Notes: a model not told the origin generated them from the letters alone. Positions 36,037 through 45,894 are shown, counted from the stretch's first letter. The stretch: DNA of 64,000 bases from Rhizobium acidisoli (GCF_002531755.2 NZ_CP034998.1:1674001-1738000), one strand, 5' to 3'. A program made the numbers and translations.

Positions 36037-36792
36037 ATGTCTGTCGATCAGCGTATCCTGCAGGAAGCATTCCACTGCATCCGCAACCTCCATGAAATTG
36101 GCCATCTCTCGGCAATTGTCCACCAGCTGCGCGCATTGGTCGGGGCTGCCAATCTTGCCTATCAAGCTCTTTTCATTCCGGGCCGGATGGCCAATGAACG
36201 GCTCGTTGCAGAAACCTATTCCGACAGGTGGAAGAAACTCTATCAGTCGAAAAATTACCTTCGGACCGACCCCATCGAGATCGCCGCACGCAAAACATCT
36301 CAACCGTTAGACTGGGGCCATTTGAGGTCTGCATCGAAGGAAACAGCATCGTTCTTCGCGGAAGCAGAGCGCCATGGGGTCGGCAATAACGGCATCTCCA
36401 TACCTCTTGTCGATGCCCAGGCGGGGCGGGCGCTTTTCAGCGTCACATCAAATCTTGAGGGGGAGGATTGGGCGACTTTCAAGGGCCGTGCTCTGCCATC
36501 GCTCATTCAGATCGGCAAAGCCATTCAGCTCCGGACGGCTGAGATCGAGACAAAACCCGCAGCGCAACCTTCTCGCGTTGCCGCATTGACCACCAAGGAA
36601 ACGGACTATCTGGCGCTTTACGTTGCCGGTTATGAAATCAAACAAATTGGCGACATGCGGTCAGTTTCGGGCACCGCCGTGCGGGCAGCCTTGAATTCCG
36701 CCACGGAAAAACTCGATGCTCGTGGACCGCGTCATGCTGGCTATCTCGCAGTAGCACTCGGCATCATTCCGACTTCGGTCATTGTGAGATAG
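36037..36792 (+). CDS. LuxR-type regulator with acyl-homoserine-lactone-binding domain (solo)
   Basis: A 251-residue protein. Residues 1-165 are an autoinducer-binding domain in which the six residues conserved among acyl-homoserine-lactone receptors can be placed: Trp65, Tyr69, Asp78, Pro79, Trp93 and a Gly near 119. Residues 184-245 occupy the place of the LuxR helix-turn-helix but are divergent: LTTKETDYLALYVAGYEIKQI is kept, while the recognition helix (SGTAVRAALNSATEKL) is far from the usual TVxxHxxxxxxKL. No luxI synthase is in the window, so it is a solo. The next genes are the secretion relic and the RTX protein, which it may regulate. That link is inference. Confidence 0.82.
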   Translation: MSVDQRILQEAFHCIRNLHEIGHLSAIVHQLRALVGAANLAYQALFIPGRMANERLVAETYSDRWKKLYQSKNYLRTDPIEIAARKTSQPLDWGHLRSASKETASFFAEAERHGVGNNGISIPLVDAQAGRALFSVTSNLEGEDWATFKGRALPSLIQIGKAIQLRTAEIETKPAAQPSRVAALTTKETDYLALYVAGYEIKQIGDMRSVSGTAVRAALNSATEKLDARGPRHAGYLAVALGIIPTSVIVR

Positions 36793-37139
36793 CTGCATAG
36801 GAGAGAAGCTTCGCCCGTCTTGCTGTCGCAATTCCAATGCGTCGTTTGTTGGCGTTGGCGCTTTCTGAGGTCGCGGCTCGTGCTCCGAAATGTTGTGGAA
36901 TAATTCCTCGGAGACGACCCAATTTGGAGCCATCCAAACTTCTCTTTTCATTGAATTCGGATGTGCCTTAAGAGGCTGAATTCAATCATAAATAGATATT
37001 TCTCTACCGCTTTGGCCCGAGGTTTAATACTATGGCGGGCATAATCTCTGCTGCATGTCAAGATTTTAAATTAAAAGTTGCGCCTGAATTTCTGTCGCCC
37101 TAACGATCTCATGGGGATTATAGCGGCGAGAGAGATGCG
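36793..37139. other. AT-richer intergenic region before the secretion relic
   Basis: About 350 nt between the LuxR-type gene and the truncated secretion gene. GC content is visibly lower around 36950-37080. It presumably holds the promoter for the relic and RTX gene. A leftward frame overlapping the LuxR gene has no ribosome site and no recognisable product. No repeat was identified. Confidence 0.45.
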
Positions 37140-37610
37140 GTGCTGGGTAGGAAGCAGCCTCAAGAGTATCGGATTTGCCTTGCCGCTTCAGGTGGCGCGC
37201 CTCTCTTTTCGCGTCTAATCAATAGGTTGGAGCTCGCCACGCCGATTTTCACGATCGAGGTCTGCGATCGGGCGATGCCGAGCAAGAGCGTTCCGACGCT
37301 AATGGCCCCAATCCTTCTCACAACAGGACTCGTGGTTGAGGTAATTCGCGAGCGCGTGATGCTACGCATGGCTGCAGTGGTTGATGGTGCGCTGACAAAA
37401 CGCGCCTTTGCTGTGATTTCAGACGATACCTCAAGACGAACGGTAAAAGCTCGCGATCTCAAGCTCCTACCCGCCACGCAGGTTTTCATTCGCAGGACGG
37501 ATCGAACGGTCCTTCCTTATTTCCTGAACCCAATCAGCGACCACCTCGAGCACGTGTTTCGGGACGAACAACATCAATTCATTTCAACATTTGAATCGCC
37601 AGGGGGCTAA
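37140..37610 (+). pseudogene. Type I secretion relic: PrtD N-terminus joined to PrtE C-terminus
   Basis: A 156-codon frame made of two unrelated ends. Residues 20-92 match the first membrane segments of PrtD-type secretion ATPases: LINRLELATPIF, then VCDRAMPSKSVPTL, where the family has VYDRVLPSRSVPTL, then VIRERVMLRMAAVVDGALTKRAF. Residues about 104-142 match the extreme C-terminus of the partner membrane fusion protein (HlyD/PrtE): LLPATQVFIRRTDRTVLPY, then [16 protein letters not shown]. The ATPase domain and nearly all of the fusion protein are missing. The join lies near residues 92-104 (about 37413-37450) and keeps the frame. The stop is 1 nt before the RTX start, as expected for an old prtD-prtE-substrate operon. 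Several consensus residues have changed, so decay has begun. Confidence 0.78.
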
Positions 37611-37611
37611 A

Positions 37612-40600
37612 ATGGCAGTCATTACGGGAACGGCAGGTAACGATACTCTGAATGGCACGAGCGGAGATGATCAAATCTCCGGCCTCGGAGGCAACGATAT
37701 CCTCATCGGCGGCGCAGGGGCAGACCGATTGGATGGCGGCGCCGGCGTCGACACGGTGGATTATTCGACCTCGACGGCTGGGGTGACCGTCGACTTTTGG
37801 ACCAGCACGGGCAGCGGCGGCGATGCTGCCGGTGACACCTATGTTAACATCGAGAAGGCGATCGGCTCGGCCTATGGTGACACGCTGGTCTCGGCGGTGC
37901 CAGGACATGTGCTGCAGGGTGGGGCTGGAAACGACGTCTACATTCTTGGCGTTCAGGGCGTCTCCGTCGTCGAAGCGGCTGGCGAGGGCGACGACACGGT
38001 GCAGACAGCGCAGGGGACGCTGAGCATCGCGGGCTATGCCAATGTCGAACGGCTGACCTTCACCGGCAGTGTCAACTTCGTCGGCACGGGCAATGCCTTG
38101 GACAACACCATCACCGGCGGGGTCGCCAACGATACCCTGGACGGCGGCGCCGGCAATGACCAGCTATTCGGCGGCGCCGGCACCGACATCCTGATCGGCG
38201 GCGCAGGCGCAGACCAATTGGATGGCGGCGACGGCGCTGACAATGCGAGCTATAGCTCGAGCACGTCGGCTGTGACGATCAACCTGAAGACCGGCGTGTA
38301 CACCGGCGATGCGGCCGGCGACACCTTCACCTCGATCGAGGGTTTCATCGGCACGAGTTCTGCCGACACCTTCGTAAGCGGCTCGGACGCCAGCTTCTTC
38401 AACGGCGGCGCCGGCGTCGACACGGTGGATTATTCGACCTCGACGGCTGGGGTGAACGTCGACTTCTGGACCAGCACGGGCAGCGGCGGCGATGCTGCAG
38501 GCGACACCTATGCCAACATCGAGAAGGCGATCGGCTCGGCCTATGACGATCTGCTGGTCTCGGCGGGATCCGGGAACGTGCTGCAGGGCGGGACCGGGAA
38601 CGACGTCTACATCCTCGGCGTGCAGGGCGTCAGCGTCGTCGAGGCGGCTGGCGAAGGCGACGACACGGTGCAGACGGCGCAGGGGACGCTGAGCATCGCG
38701 GGCTACGCCAATGTCGAGCGGCTGACCTTCACCGGCAGTGTCAACTTCGTCGGCACGGGCAATGCCTTGAACAACATCATCACCGGCGGGATCGCCAACG
38801 ATACCCTGGACGGCGGCGCCGGCAATGACCAGCTATTCGGCGGCGCCGGCACCGACATCCTGATCGGCGGCGCAGGCGCAGACCAATTGGATGGCGGCGA
38901 CGGCGCTGACAATGCGAGCTATAGCTCGAGCACGTCGGCTGTGACGATCAACCTGAAGACCGGCGTGTACACCGGCGATGCGGCCGGCGACACCTTCACC
39001 TCGATCGAGGGTTTCATCGGCACGAGTTCTGCCGACACCTTCGTAAGCGGCTCGGACGCCAGCTTCTTCAACGGCGGCGCCGGCGTCGACACGGTGGATT
39101 ATTCGACCTCGACGGCTGGGGTGAACGTCGACTTCTGGACCAGCACGGGCAGCGGCGGCGATGCTGCCGGCGACACCTATGCCAACATCGAGAAGGCGAT
39201 CGGCTCGGCCTATGACGATCTGCTGGTCTCGGCGGGACCCGGGCACGTGCTGCAGGGCGGGACCGGGAACGACGTCTACATCCTCGGCGTGCAGGGCGTC
39301 AGCGTCGTCGAGGCGGCTGGCGAAGGCGACGACACGGTGCAGACGGCGCAGGGGACGCTGAGCATCGCGGGCTACGCCAATGTCGAGCGGCTGACCTTCA
39401 CCGGCAGTGTCAACTTCGTCGGCACGGGCAATGCCTTGGACAACATCATCACCGGCGGGATCGCCAACGATACCCTGGACGGCGGCGCCGGCAATGACCA
39501 GCTATTCGGCGGCGCCGGCACCGACATCCTCATCGGCGGCGCAGGCAATGATGTGCTCCAGGGCGGCGACGGCAATGACACCCTCACCGGTGGCGCGGGG
39601 GCAGACCAATTGGATGGCGGCACGGGCAACGATACCGCAGCCTATACCGGCCAGATCACCCTTAATCTGAAGACCGGCGTCCATACAGGCGATGCGGCCG
39701 GCGACACCTTCAGCGGCATCGAGGTGCTCAGCGGCTCGTCCGCCAACGACACCTTCGTCGGCAACGGCACGACCATCACCTTCAACGGCGGCGCCGGCAC
39801 CGACATCGTCGATTATTCCACCTCGGCTGCGGCCGTCAACGTGACCCTTGGGGCTGCCGGGGTGACGACGGTTGCAACGGGCGGCGACGCTGAAGGCAAC
39901 AGCCTCGTCAACATCGAGCGAGTCGTAGGATCGTCCTTCGCCGATACCTTGGCCTCTTCCACGGCTGGACATAACCTCGTCGGCGGAGCGGGAGACGATA
40001 TCTATCTGGTCGACAACCAGGGCGTCACCATCGTCGAGGCCGTTGGCGGGGGCACGGACGAGATCCGTACCTCGCTGACAACCTTTTCAATGGCGAACTA
40101 CACCAATATCGAGCGGGTGACCTTCACCGGCACCGGGGCAGTGAACCTGACCGGTGGCGCCGGCGATGACATCCTCACCGGAGGCGCGGCCAACGATATC
40201 CTGGACGGCGCTGGCGGCAACGATATCCTGATCGGCAGCGGGGGCGCCGACCAGCTGATTGGCGGCACAGGGACGGATACCGCCAGCTATGCCAACGCGG
40301 CGGCTGCGATCACGCTTAATCTGAAGACCGGGGTCCACACGGGCGACGCCGCCGGCGACACCTTTACCGGCATCGAAGCATTCGAGGGATCGAACTTCGA
40401 CGACACCTTCTTCAGCTCGGCTTCGGCGGACACTCTGAATGGCGCAGCAGGCACGCTGGATACGATCGATTATTCGCTCTCCAGTGATGCGGTAAACGTC
40501 GACCTGACGACCAACATCGTAAGCGGTGGCGATGCGGCGGGTGACGTTCTGGCCAACTTCGAACGGGTCGTCGGTTCTTCTTTCGCCGACACCCTGGCCT

Positions 40601-42528
40601 CTTCGACTTCTGGGCACGCCCTCGTCGGAGGAGCGGGAGACGATATCTATCTCGTCGGCAACCAAGGCGTGACGATTACGGAGGCCACTGGCGGGGGCAC
40701 GGACGAAATCCGCACCGCGCTGGCAACCTATTCGATGGCGGCTTTCGCCAATGTCGAGCGGCTGACCTTCACCGGTACCGGCAACGCGACCCTGACCGGC
40801 AATAGCGGCAATAACGTCATATCAGGTGGAACCGGCAATGATACGCTGATTGGTGGCGCCGGCGCCGATCAACTGATCGGCGGGGCCGGCACGGATACCG
40901 CCAGCTATGCCAATGCAGCGGCCGCAATCACGATCAATCTGAAGACTGGCGTCCACATTGGCGATGCCGCCGGAGATACCTTCAGCAGTATCGAGACGTT
41001 CATCGGCTCTTCCTCCAAGGACACCTTCGTCGGCAACGGTACGGCCGTCACCTTCAACGGCGGTGTCGGCACCGACACCGTCAGCTATTCCTCTTCGGCT
41101 GCAGCGGTCAGCGTGATCCTTGGGGCGAGCGGCGTGACGACTATCGCATCGGGCGGCGACGCCGAGGGCAACAGACTCATCAGCATCGAGCAGGTCATCG
41201 GCTCGGCCTTCGCAGACACGCTCGGCTCGACCGCCACGGCCACCCAGACGCTGCAGGGCGGCGGCGGCAACGATACCTATGTCGTCAGCTCCCAGAACAT
41301 CGTCATCACCGAATCGTCAGGCGCCGGCGACGACGAGATCCGCACCACCGCGACCTCCTACTCGATGGCGGCCTACGCCAATGTCGAGCATCTCACCTTC
41401 ACCGGCACCGGCAACGCGACCCTGACCGGCAATGCCGGCGACAACGTCATATCAGGTGGAACGGGCAACGATACGCTGATCGGCGGTGCCGGAGCCGACC
41501 AGTTGATCGGTGGTGCCGGGACGGATACCGCCAGCTATGCCAATGCGACAGCCGCGATCACTCTCGATTTGAAGACCGGGGTCCATACAGGTGACGCCGC
41601 CGGCGACAGCTTCGACAGCATCGAGACGTTCATCGGTTCGAACTTCAACGACACCTTCTTCAGTTCAGCTTCGGCGGACCATCTGAATGGCGGAGCGGGC
41701 ACTCTGGATACGATCGATTATTCGCTCTCCAGTGATGCGGTCAATATCAACCTGACGACCAATGTCGTCAGCGGTGGCGATGCAATGGGTGATGTTCTCG
41801 CCAACTTCGAACGGGTCGTCGGCTCTTCCTTCGCCGACACTCTGGGCTCTTCGACATCAGGACACGCCCTCGTCGGAGGCGCGGGAGACGATATCTACCT
41901 TGTCGACGCCCAGGGCGTGACGATCACGGAGGCTGCTGGAGAGGGGACGGACGAGATCCGCACCACGTTGACAACCTATTCGATGGCGAACGACACCAAC
42001 GTCGAGCGGCTGACCTTCACCGGCACCGGCAACGCAACACTGACCGGCAACACCGGCGACAACATCATCACCGGCGGCACCGGCAATGATACGCTGAATG
42101 GCGGCGGCGGAGCCGATCAGCTGCATGGCGGCAGCGGCGATGACACGCTCTTCAGCGGCACTGGCGATTTCCACCTCTATGGCGACGACGGCAGCGATAC
42201 GTTGAACCTGATATTGGGCCAAGGCTTCGCCGATGGCGGCAATGATGGCGACACCTACCATGTGAACATGGCTCTTGCTGCGACAATCAAGGACACCGGT
42301 GTCGGAGGAAGTGACGCCGTGTATCTGGACAGGGTTCTGTCCTTTGCGGATTTGGATAACATGAGAGTGGGGGATGATCTTGTTCTTCAATCTCATGCCG
42401 ACGCGACGGCCGGCACAGGCTATGAAAACGCTACGGTGATACTGCAAGACTGGTACGCCGGAGCAAACAGCATCGAGTTCTTCTACCTTGCGGATGGCAC
42501 GCAGGTTTCGGGAACTCTGTTCAGTTAA
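37612..42528 (+). CDS. RTX calcium-binding secreted protein, seven-module
   Basis: A 1638-residue acidic protein made almost wholly of glycine- and aspartate-rich nonapeptides (GGxGxDxLx), which fold into calcium-bound beta-rolls after type I secretion. About seven modules of roughly 220 residues can be counted by the recurring segment xVExLTFTG; the first three are near-identical. Each also has a [20 protein letters not shown] spacer. No enzymatic domain is visible. The last 100 residues lack repeats and contain [21 protein letters not shown] and a short hydrophobic end (GTLFS), the usual position of the uncleaved secretion signal. ATG 37612 is used because gggg lies 5 nt upstream and the RTX repeats start at once. 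Likely roles are surface adhesion or biofilm matrix. The adjacent secretion genes are deleted, so export would need another system. Confidence 0.88.
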   Translation: MAVITGTAGNDTLNGTSGDDQISGLGGNDILIGGAGADRLDGGAGVDTVDYSTSTAGVTVDFWTSTGSGGDAAGDTYVNIEKAIGSAYGDTLVSAVPGHVLQGGAGNDVYILGVQGVSVVEAAGEGDDTVQTAQGTLSIAGYANVERLTFTGSVNFVGTGNALDNTITGGVANDTLDGGAGNDQLFGGAGTDILIGGAGADQLDGGDGADNASYSSSTSAVTINLKTGVYTGDAAGDTFTSIEGFIGTSSADTFVSGSDASFFNGGAGVDTVDYSTSTAGVNVDFWTSTGSGGDAAGDTYANIEKAIGSAYDDLLVSAGSGNVLQGGTGNDVYILGVQGVSVVEAAGEGDDTVQTAQGTLSIAGYANVERLTFTGSVNFVGTGNALNNIITGGIANDTLDGGAGNDQLFGGAGTDILIGGAGADQLDGGDGADNASYSSSTSAVTINLKTGVYTGDAAGDTFTSIEGFIGTSSADTFVSGSDASFFNGGAGVDTVDYSTSTAGVNVDFWTSTGSGGDAAGDTYANIEKAIGSAYDDLLVSAGPGHVLQGGTGNDVYILGVQGVSVVEAAGEGDDTVQTAQGTLSIAGYANVERLTFTGSVNFVGTGNALDNIITGGIANDTLDGGAGNDQLFGGAGTDILIGGAGNDVLQGGDGNDTLTGGAGADQLDGGTGNDTAAYTGQITLNLKTGVHTGDAAGDTFSGIEVLSGSSANDTFVGNGTTITFNGGAGTDIVDYSTSAAAVNVTLGAAGVTTVATGGDAEGNSLVNIERVVGSSFADTLASSTAGHNLVGGAGDDIYLVDNQGVTIVEAVGGGTDEIRTSLTTFSMANYTNIERVTFTGTGAVNLTGGAGDDILTGGAANDILDGAGGNDILIGSGGADQLIGGTGTDTASYANAAAAITLNLKTGVHTGDAAGDTFTGIEAFEGSNFDDTFFSSASADTLNGAAGTLDTIDYSLSSDAVNVDLTTNIVSGGDAAGDVLANFERVVGSSFADTLASSTSGHALVGGAGDDIYLVGNQGVTITEATGGGTDEIRTALATYSMAAFANVERLTFTGTGNATLTGNSGNNVISGGTGNDTLIGGAGADQLIGGAGTDTASYANAAAAITINLKTGVHIGDAAGDTFSSIETFIGSSSKDTFVGNGTAVTFNGGVGTDTVSYSSSAAAVSVILGASGVTTIASGGDAEGNRLISIEQVIGSAFADTLGSTATATQTLQGGGGNDTYVVSSQNIVITESSGAGDDEIRTTATSYSMAAYANVEHLTFTGTGNATLTGNAGDNVISGGTGNDTLIGGAGADQLIGGAGTDTASYANATAAITLDLKTGVHTGDAAGDSFDSIETFIGSNFNDTFFSSASADHLNGGAGTLDTIDYSLSSDAVNINLTTNVVSGGDAMGDVLANFERVVGSSFADTLGSSTSGHALVGGAGDDIYLVDAQGVTITEAAGEGTDEIRTTLTTYSMANDTNVERLTFTGTGNATLTGNTGDNIITGGTGNDTLNGGGGADQLHGGSGDDTLFSGTGDFHLYGDDGSDTLNLILGQGFADGGNDGDTYHVNMALAATIKDTGVGGSDAVYLDRVLSFADLDNMRVGDDLVLQSHADATAGTGYENATVILQDWYAGANSIEFFYLADGTQVSGTLFS
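37741..39540 (+). repeat. Tandem 669-bp coding repeat, about 2.7 copies
   Basis: Copies begin at 37741, 38410 and 39079 (each at gccggcgtcgacacgg), a period of exactly 669 bp or 223 codons. 38221-38409 is identical to 38890-39078. 38410-38867 differs from 39079-39536 at only a handful of bases. The third copy breaks off near 39540. The near-identity indicates recent duplication or gene conversion inside the RTX gene. Confidence 0.85.
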
Positions 42529-42609
42529 GTTTGGCCTGAGGCAACGCAGCCGCAGGAATAGCGGTTGCGTTGCGCTCGAAGTAAACTTGAGGAAAGCTGA
42601 GGCTCCGTC

Positions 42610-42969
42610 ATGCCGCTCAACAGGCTGGTGATCTACGCCGGGAACGTCGAGGAAACGGCGCGGTTTTACGAGAAGCATTTCGGATTCAAGGCGACCAGCC
42701 TGCCCGGCGATCGCATCGTTGAACTCGTCGCTCAGGACGGCGGCGCCAATATAATGCTGCATCAGGCGGCCAAAGGGCAGCGGAGCGGCCAATCCATCGT
42801 CAAGCTCGTCTTCGACGTAGAGGATGTCGAGGCCTTCTGCATGCGGTGCGCAGAGAACGGTCTGGAGTTCGGCGCTCTTCACAAGGCTGACGGTTATGTG
42901 TTCGCCAATGCAAAAGATCCCTGTCAAAATTCGATTTCGGTATCCAGCCGGGCATTTCGCAAGAGCTGA
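42610..42969 (+). CDS. VOC family (glyoxalase-like) protein
   Basis: A 119-residue protein with one vicinal-oxygen-chelate fold made of two beta-alpha-beta-beta-beta units. VIYAGNVEETARFYEKHFGFKA opens the first and VKLVFDVEDVEAFCMRCAENGLEF the second. The usual metal-ligand positions are only partly kept, so it may not be a glyoxalase. It lies about 80 nt after the RTX gene without an obvious link to it. The activity is unknown. Confidence 0.8.
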   Translation: MPLNRLVIYAGNVEETARFYEKHFGFKATSLPGDRIVELVAQDGGANIMLHQAAKGQRSGQSIVKLVFDVEDVEAFCMRCAENGLEFGALHKADGYVFANAKDPCQNSISVSSRAFRKS

Positions 42970-43049
42970 CCGGAAGGGTAGGCGCCGGTATCATAGAGCG
43001 CTCGACGCGGGGCGGCTCTTTACGCCGTGGGTGAGTTCGGGAAGAACGC

Positions 43050-43165
43050 CAATCCCGCTCTCTGTATTCCTCGGCCTTGAGCCGAGGATCCATGCCATTA
43101 TCGCTGGTGGATGTGGTGCGGATGCTCGACTCAAGGCCGAGCATGACGGAGGGTGGGGCGAGTGA
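43050..43165. repeat. Intergenic hairpin repeat
   Basis: Two hairpins, cctcggcctTGAgccgagg (about 43060) and gctcgactcaaggccgagc (about 43124), share the inverted core ttgag / ctcaa and are followed by atgacggagggtgggg. Elements of this look recur between genes in alpha-proteobacterial genomes. It fills the gap between the VOC gene and the GntR gene. Confidence 0.55.
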
Positions 43166-43294
43166 AGGGAGTTCTTTTGCGGCGCAGACGACCAGGTCAG
43201 CAATCGCATTCGTCGAATTCACACGGCTGTTATCTCTTTGTCTCCATTCTGATATTTCAATGCCGACTTGTCTTCGGTTTTTGACCGTGCCACT

Positions 43295-43310
43295 ATGTGA
43301 TATATCAGAT
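43295..43310. promoter_or_regulatory. Candidate GntR autoregulatory operator
   Basis: ATGTGATATATCAGAT contains the perfect palindrome TGATATATCA and is symmetric to the ends except for one pair. It lies 20 nt before the chosen GntR start and covers an alternative GTG start, which argues for the downstream ATG. Confidence 0.45.
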
Positions 43311-43329
43311 TGATCAGCGGATTTCCGGC

Positions 43330-43944
43330 ATGCAGACGTCACAGAGCCATCTTGCCTATCTCGCGCTGGAGCATCTGATCGTGACGCTGGTGCTGAAGCC
43401 GGGTGCGCTGGTCACCGAAAAGCAGTTGATCGATATGGCGGGCCATGGGCGCACGCCGGTGCGCGAGGCGATCCAGAAGCTTGCCTGGCAGGGGCTGGTC
43501 CTGGTGAAGCCGCGTGTCGGGCTGCAGGTGGCCGAGATTGCGCCCGGGGATCACGGCAATGTCATGCAGGTGCGCCGCGAGCTGGAGCCGATTGCGGCAA
43601 GCCTCGCAGCCGAACATGCGACGGACGAACAGCGCGTCCGCCTTGGCGACTGCGCCCGCGCGATGGAGGACTGCGCCGTCACCGGCAATCTCGCCGGCTT
43701 CTTCGCCGCCGACAAGACCTTTGACGAAATCCTCGAGGATGCCTGTCCGAACGGCTTCATCATGGCGGCACTTGGCCCGGTGCAGACGCATGCGCGTCGC
43801 CTCTGGTATTCCACCGCAAATCCGGAGCGCATGGACCGCGCCATTGCGCTGCACGTCGCCGTCATCCGCGCCATTCGGCAGGGCAGGCCGGAGGAGGCGC
43901 ATGCTGCGATGGCGACCCTGATCGACTATCTCGCCCGCCCATAA
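43330..43944 (+). CDS. GntR family (FCD domain) transcriptional regulator
   Basis: A 204-residue regulator. The winged helix is LALEHLIVTLVLKPGALVTEKQLIDMAGHGRT followed by PVREAIQKLAWQGLVLVKPR; the C-terminal helical FCD domain contains FFAADKTFDEILEDACPNG and the His of ALHVAVIRAIRQG. ATG 43330 is chosen because a GTG eleven codons upstream lies inside a palindromic operator. It has no clear target next to it: the downstream fpr gene is convergent and the upstream VOC gene is unrelated. Confidence 0.82.
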   Translation: MQTSQSHLAYLALEHLIVTLVLKPGALVTEKQLIDMAGHGRTPVREAIQKLAWQGLVLVKPRVGLQVAEIAPGDHGNVMQVRRELEPIAASLAAEHATDEQRVRLGDCARAMEDCAVTGNLAGFFAADKTFDEILEDACPNGFIMAALGPVQTHARRLWYSTANPERMDRAIALHVAVIRAIRQGRPEEAHAAMATLIDYLARP

Positions 43945-43945
43945 A

Positions 43946-43970
43946 AACGGCCCCGTTTCCGGAGCCGTCG
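43946..43970. terminator. Hairpin between convergent genes
   Basis: An imperfect inverted repeat acggccccgtttccggagccgt follows the GntR stop (taaaaacgg...) and lies 26 nt before the convergent fpr stop. It probably terminates fpr transcription, reading leftward into the A-run (U-run in that RNA). Confidence 0.5.
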
Positions 43971-43995
43971 TCAGATCAGGGTGTCGAAGGAAACG

Positions 43996-44808
43996 TCAGC
44001 CGACGAAGGCGCGTTCGATGACGAATTCGGCAGGCTTGCTGTTGGCACCTTCATTGAGGCCGCCCTTTTCGAGCAGCTCCTTTGTATCCTTCAGCATGGC
44101 CGAGGAGCCGCAGATCATGCCGCGGTCGATCGCCGGGTCGAGCGGCGGCACGCCGAGATCGGTAAACAGCTTGCCGGAGGAGATCAGGTCGGTGATGCGG
44201 CCGCGATATTCGAAATCTTCGCGGGTGACGGTCGCGTAGTGGCGCAGCTTGTCGCCGACGACTTCCTTCAGCAACTCGTCGTTCTGGATCTCCTCGACGA
44301 GGTCGAAGCCGTATTTCAGCTCGGCGACATCGCGCGTCGTATGGGTGAGGATGACTTCCTCGAACTTTTCATAGGTTTCGGGATCGCGGATCAGGCTGGC
44401 GAAAGGCGCAATGCCGGTTCCCGTCGAGAACATATAGAGGCGGCGGCCCGGCGTCAGCGCGTCGAGCACCAGCGTGCCCGTCGGCTTCTTGCGCATCAGC
44501 ACCTGGTCGCCCGGCTTGATCGCCTGCAAGTGAGAAGTCAGCGGGCCGTCCGGCACCTTGATCGAGAAGAATTCGAGCTCTTCGGCCCAGGCGGGGCTGG
44601 CGATCGAATAGGCGCGGAAGACCGGTTTGCCCTCGACCATCAGGCCGATCATCGCGAATTCGCCGGAACGGAAACGGAAGCCCTGCGGCCGGGTCATCGT
44701 GAAACGGAAGAGCCGGTCGGTGTAATGCGTCACAGAAAGCACCGTCTCGGCGTAAACGCCGGCGGGGATGGACGAGGCGAAGTCTTCGGTCTTTGCAGGC
44801 GCGTTCAT
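43996..44808 (-). CDS. fpr: Ferredoxin-NADP reductase
   Basis: A 270-residue flavoprotein of the bacterial Fpr type. The FAD-binding RAYSIASP is near residue 61 and the NADP loop is FSTGTGIAPFASLIRDPE. GMICGSSAMLKDT and the C-terminal EFVIERAFVG, which contacts FAD, are typical of the rhizobial subclass. ATG 44808 gives the family's N-terminus (MNAPAKTEDF), though the ribosome site is weak. It moves electrons between NADPH and ferredoxin or flavodoxin in the cytoplasm, and in related bacteria takes part in oxidative-stress response. Confidence 0.92.
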   Translation of the reverse strand: MNAPAKTEDFASSIPAGVYAETVLSVTHYTDRLFRFTMTRPQGFRFRSGEFAMIGLMVEGKPVFRAYSIASPAWAEELEFFSIKVPDGPLTSHLQAIKPGDQVLMRKKPTGTLVLDALTPGRRLYMFSTGTGIAPFASLIRDPETYEKFEEVILTHTTRDVAELKYGFDLVEEIQNDELLKEVVGDKLRHYATVTREDFEYRGRITDLISSGKLFTDLGVPPLDPAIDRGMICGSSAMLKDTKELLEKGGLNEGANSKPAEFVIERAFVG

Positions 44809-45165
44809 TGCGGTAGCGGATCCCGTTTCGTCGGATGAACTGTCGGATGCGAGGCAGATATTACATATCGGGCTCGAATTAAAGGCATTCCATTCCACGC
44901 AGTGCGCCTGAAGGGAAATATGCATGTCATTGTCAGGATTCAATGGCCAACCAGGGGGCAGCGGGCAATGTTGTATTTCCCGCTGGCGAAGCCCGGCAAA
45001 GGATGCATATTAGGGCGGCGCGCCTGGACTGCACGCCGGTTTTCGGCAAAAACGGTGCGACAACAAAGACCTACGGCGTCGGGACCCGATTCAGGAATGA
45101 GGGGCCGGTGATGGTTGGCAAAAACAAGCTTGCCGGGGCGAGCGCGATAGGGCGGTCGGGGGAAT
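44809..45165. other. Intergenic region between fpr and pcs
   Basis: A 357-nt divergent region containing the promoters of fpr and pcs. Two overlapping plus-strand frames of 69 and 78 codons cross it but share no family features and lack ribosome sites. The left end (44850-44900) is AT-richer, fitting the fpr promoter. Confidence 0.45.
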
Positions 45166-45894
45166 ATGAAGATTTTTAAGTACAAGCGCGTTCCTTACGC
45201 GGAGATGCGCGCCTTTTCCGTCCACATCCTGACGGCCTCCGGATCCTTCCTGGCCTTCCTCGGCGTCGTTGCCGCCGCCGAGCACCGCTTTATCGACATG
45301 TTCTGGTGGCTGGGCCTGGCCCTTCTCGTCGACGGCATAGACGGGCCGATCGCCCGCAAGGTGCGCGTCAAGGAAGTGCTGCCGAACTGGTCCGGCGATA
45401 CGCTCGACAATATCATCGATTACGTCACCTATGTGCTGTTGCCGGCTTTCGCGCTCTATCAAAGCGGGATGATCGGCGAGCCCTGGTCCTTCGTCGCCGC
45501 CGGCATGATCGTCGTTTCCAGTGCCATCTATTATGCCGATATGGGCATGAAGACCGACGAGTATTTCTTCTCCGGCTTCCCCGTCGTCTGGAACATGATC
45601 GTCTTCACGCTGTTCGTTATCGATGCCAGCGCGACGACGGCGCTCGCCGTCGTGACGGTTTCGGTGGTGCTGACCTTCCTGCCGATCAATTTCCTGCACC
45701 CGGTCCGCGTCAAAAGGCTGCGCCCGCTCAATCTCGGCGTCTTCTTCCTGTGGTCGGCGCTGGGCATTTTTTCGCTGCTGATGCACTTCGACACGCCCGA
45801 ATGGGCGCTCATTCTCTTCATCGTGACCGGGCTCTATCTTTACGTCATCGGCGCGGTGCTGCAATTCTTCCCCGCCCTCGGACGCAAAGCTTAG
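45166..45894 (+). CDS. pcs: Phosphatidylcholine synthase
   Basis: A 242-residue inner-membrane enzyme that joins CDP-diacylglycerol with choline to make phosphatidylcholine and CMP, a route typical of rhizobia. The modified CDP-alcohol phosphotransferase motif DG-x2-AR-x12-G-x3-D-x3-D is present as Asp59-Gly60, Ala63-Arg64, Gly77, Asp81 and Asp85. About eight helices are predicted. FLPINFLHPVRVKRLRPLN is another conserved block. A purine-rich ribosome site (ggggg) precedes the ATG. It is followed 1 nt later by the quinone oxidoreductase gene. Confidence 0.93.
   Translation: MKIFKYKRVPYAEMRAFSVHILTASGSFLAFLGVVAAAEHRFIDMFWWLGLALLVDGIDGPIARKVRVKEVLPNWSGDTLDNIIDYVTYVLLPAFALYQSGMIGEPWSFVAAGMIVVSSAIYYADMGMKTDEYFFSGFPVVWNMIVFTLFVIDASATTALAVVTVSVVLTFLPINFLHPVRVKRLRPLNLGVFFLWSALGIFSLLMHFDTPEWALILFIVTGLYLYVIGAVLQFFPALGRKA

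Noticed and set aside
36661..36951. 96-codon leftward frame overlapping the LuxR-type gene
   Set aside because: Overlaps the HTH end of a supported gene on the other strand and has no recognisable product.
37741..42100. Regular repeats considered as a CRISPR array or minisatellite
   Set aside because: The repeats keep one open frame and spell GGxGxDxLx calcium-binding nonapeptides, so they are coding RTX repeats.
44902..45179. Two overlapping rightward frames before pcs (69 and 78 codons)
   Set aside because: No ribosome site, no family features, and one overlaps the pcs start; the region is better explained as the fpr-pcs promoter region.
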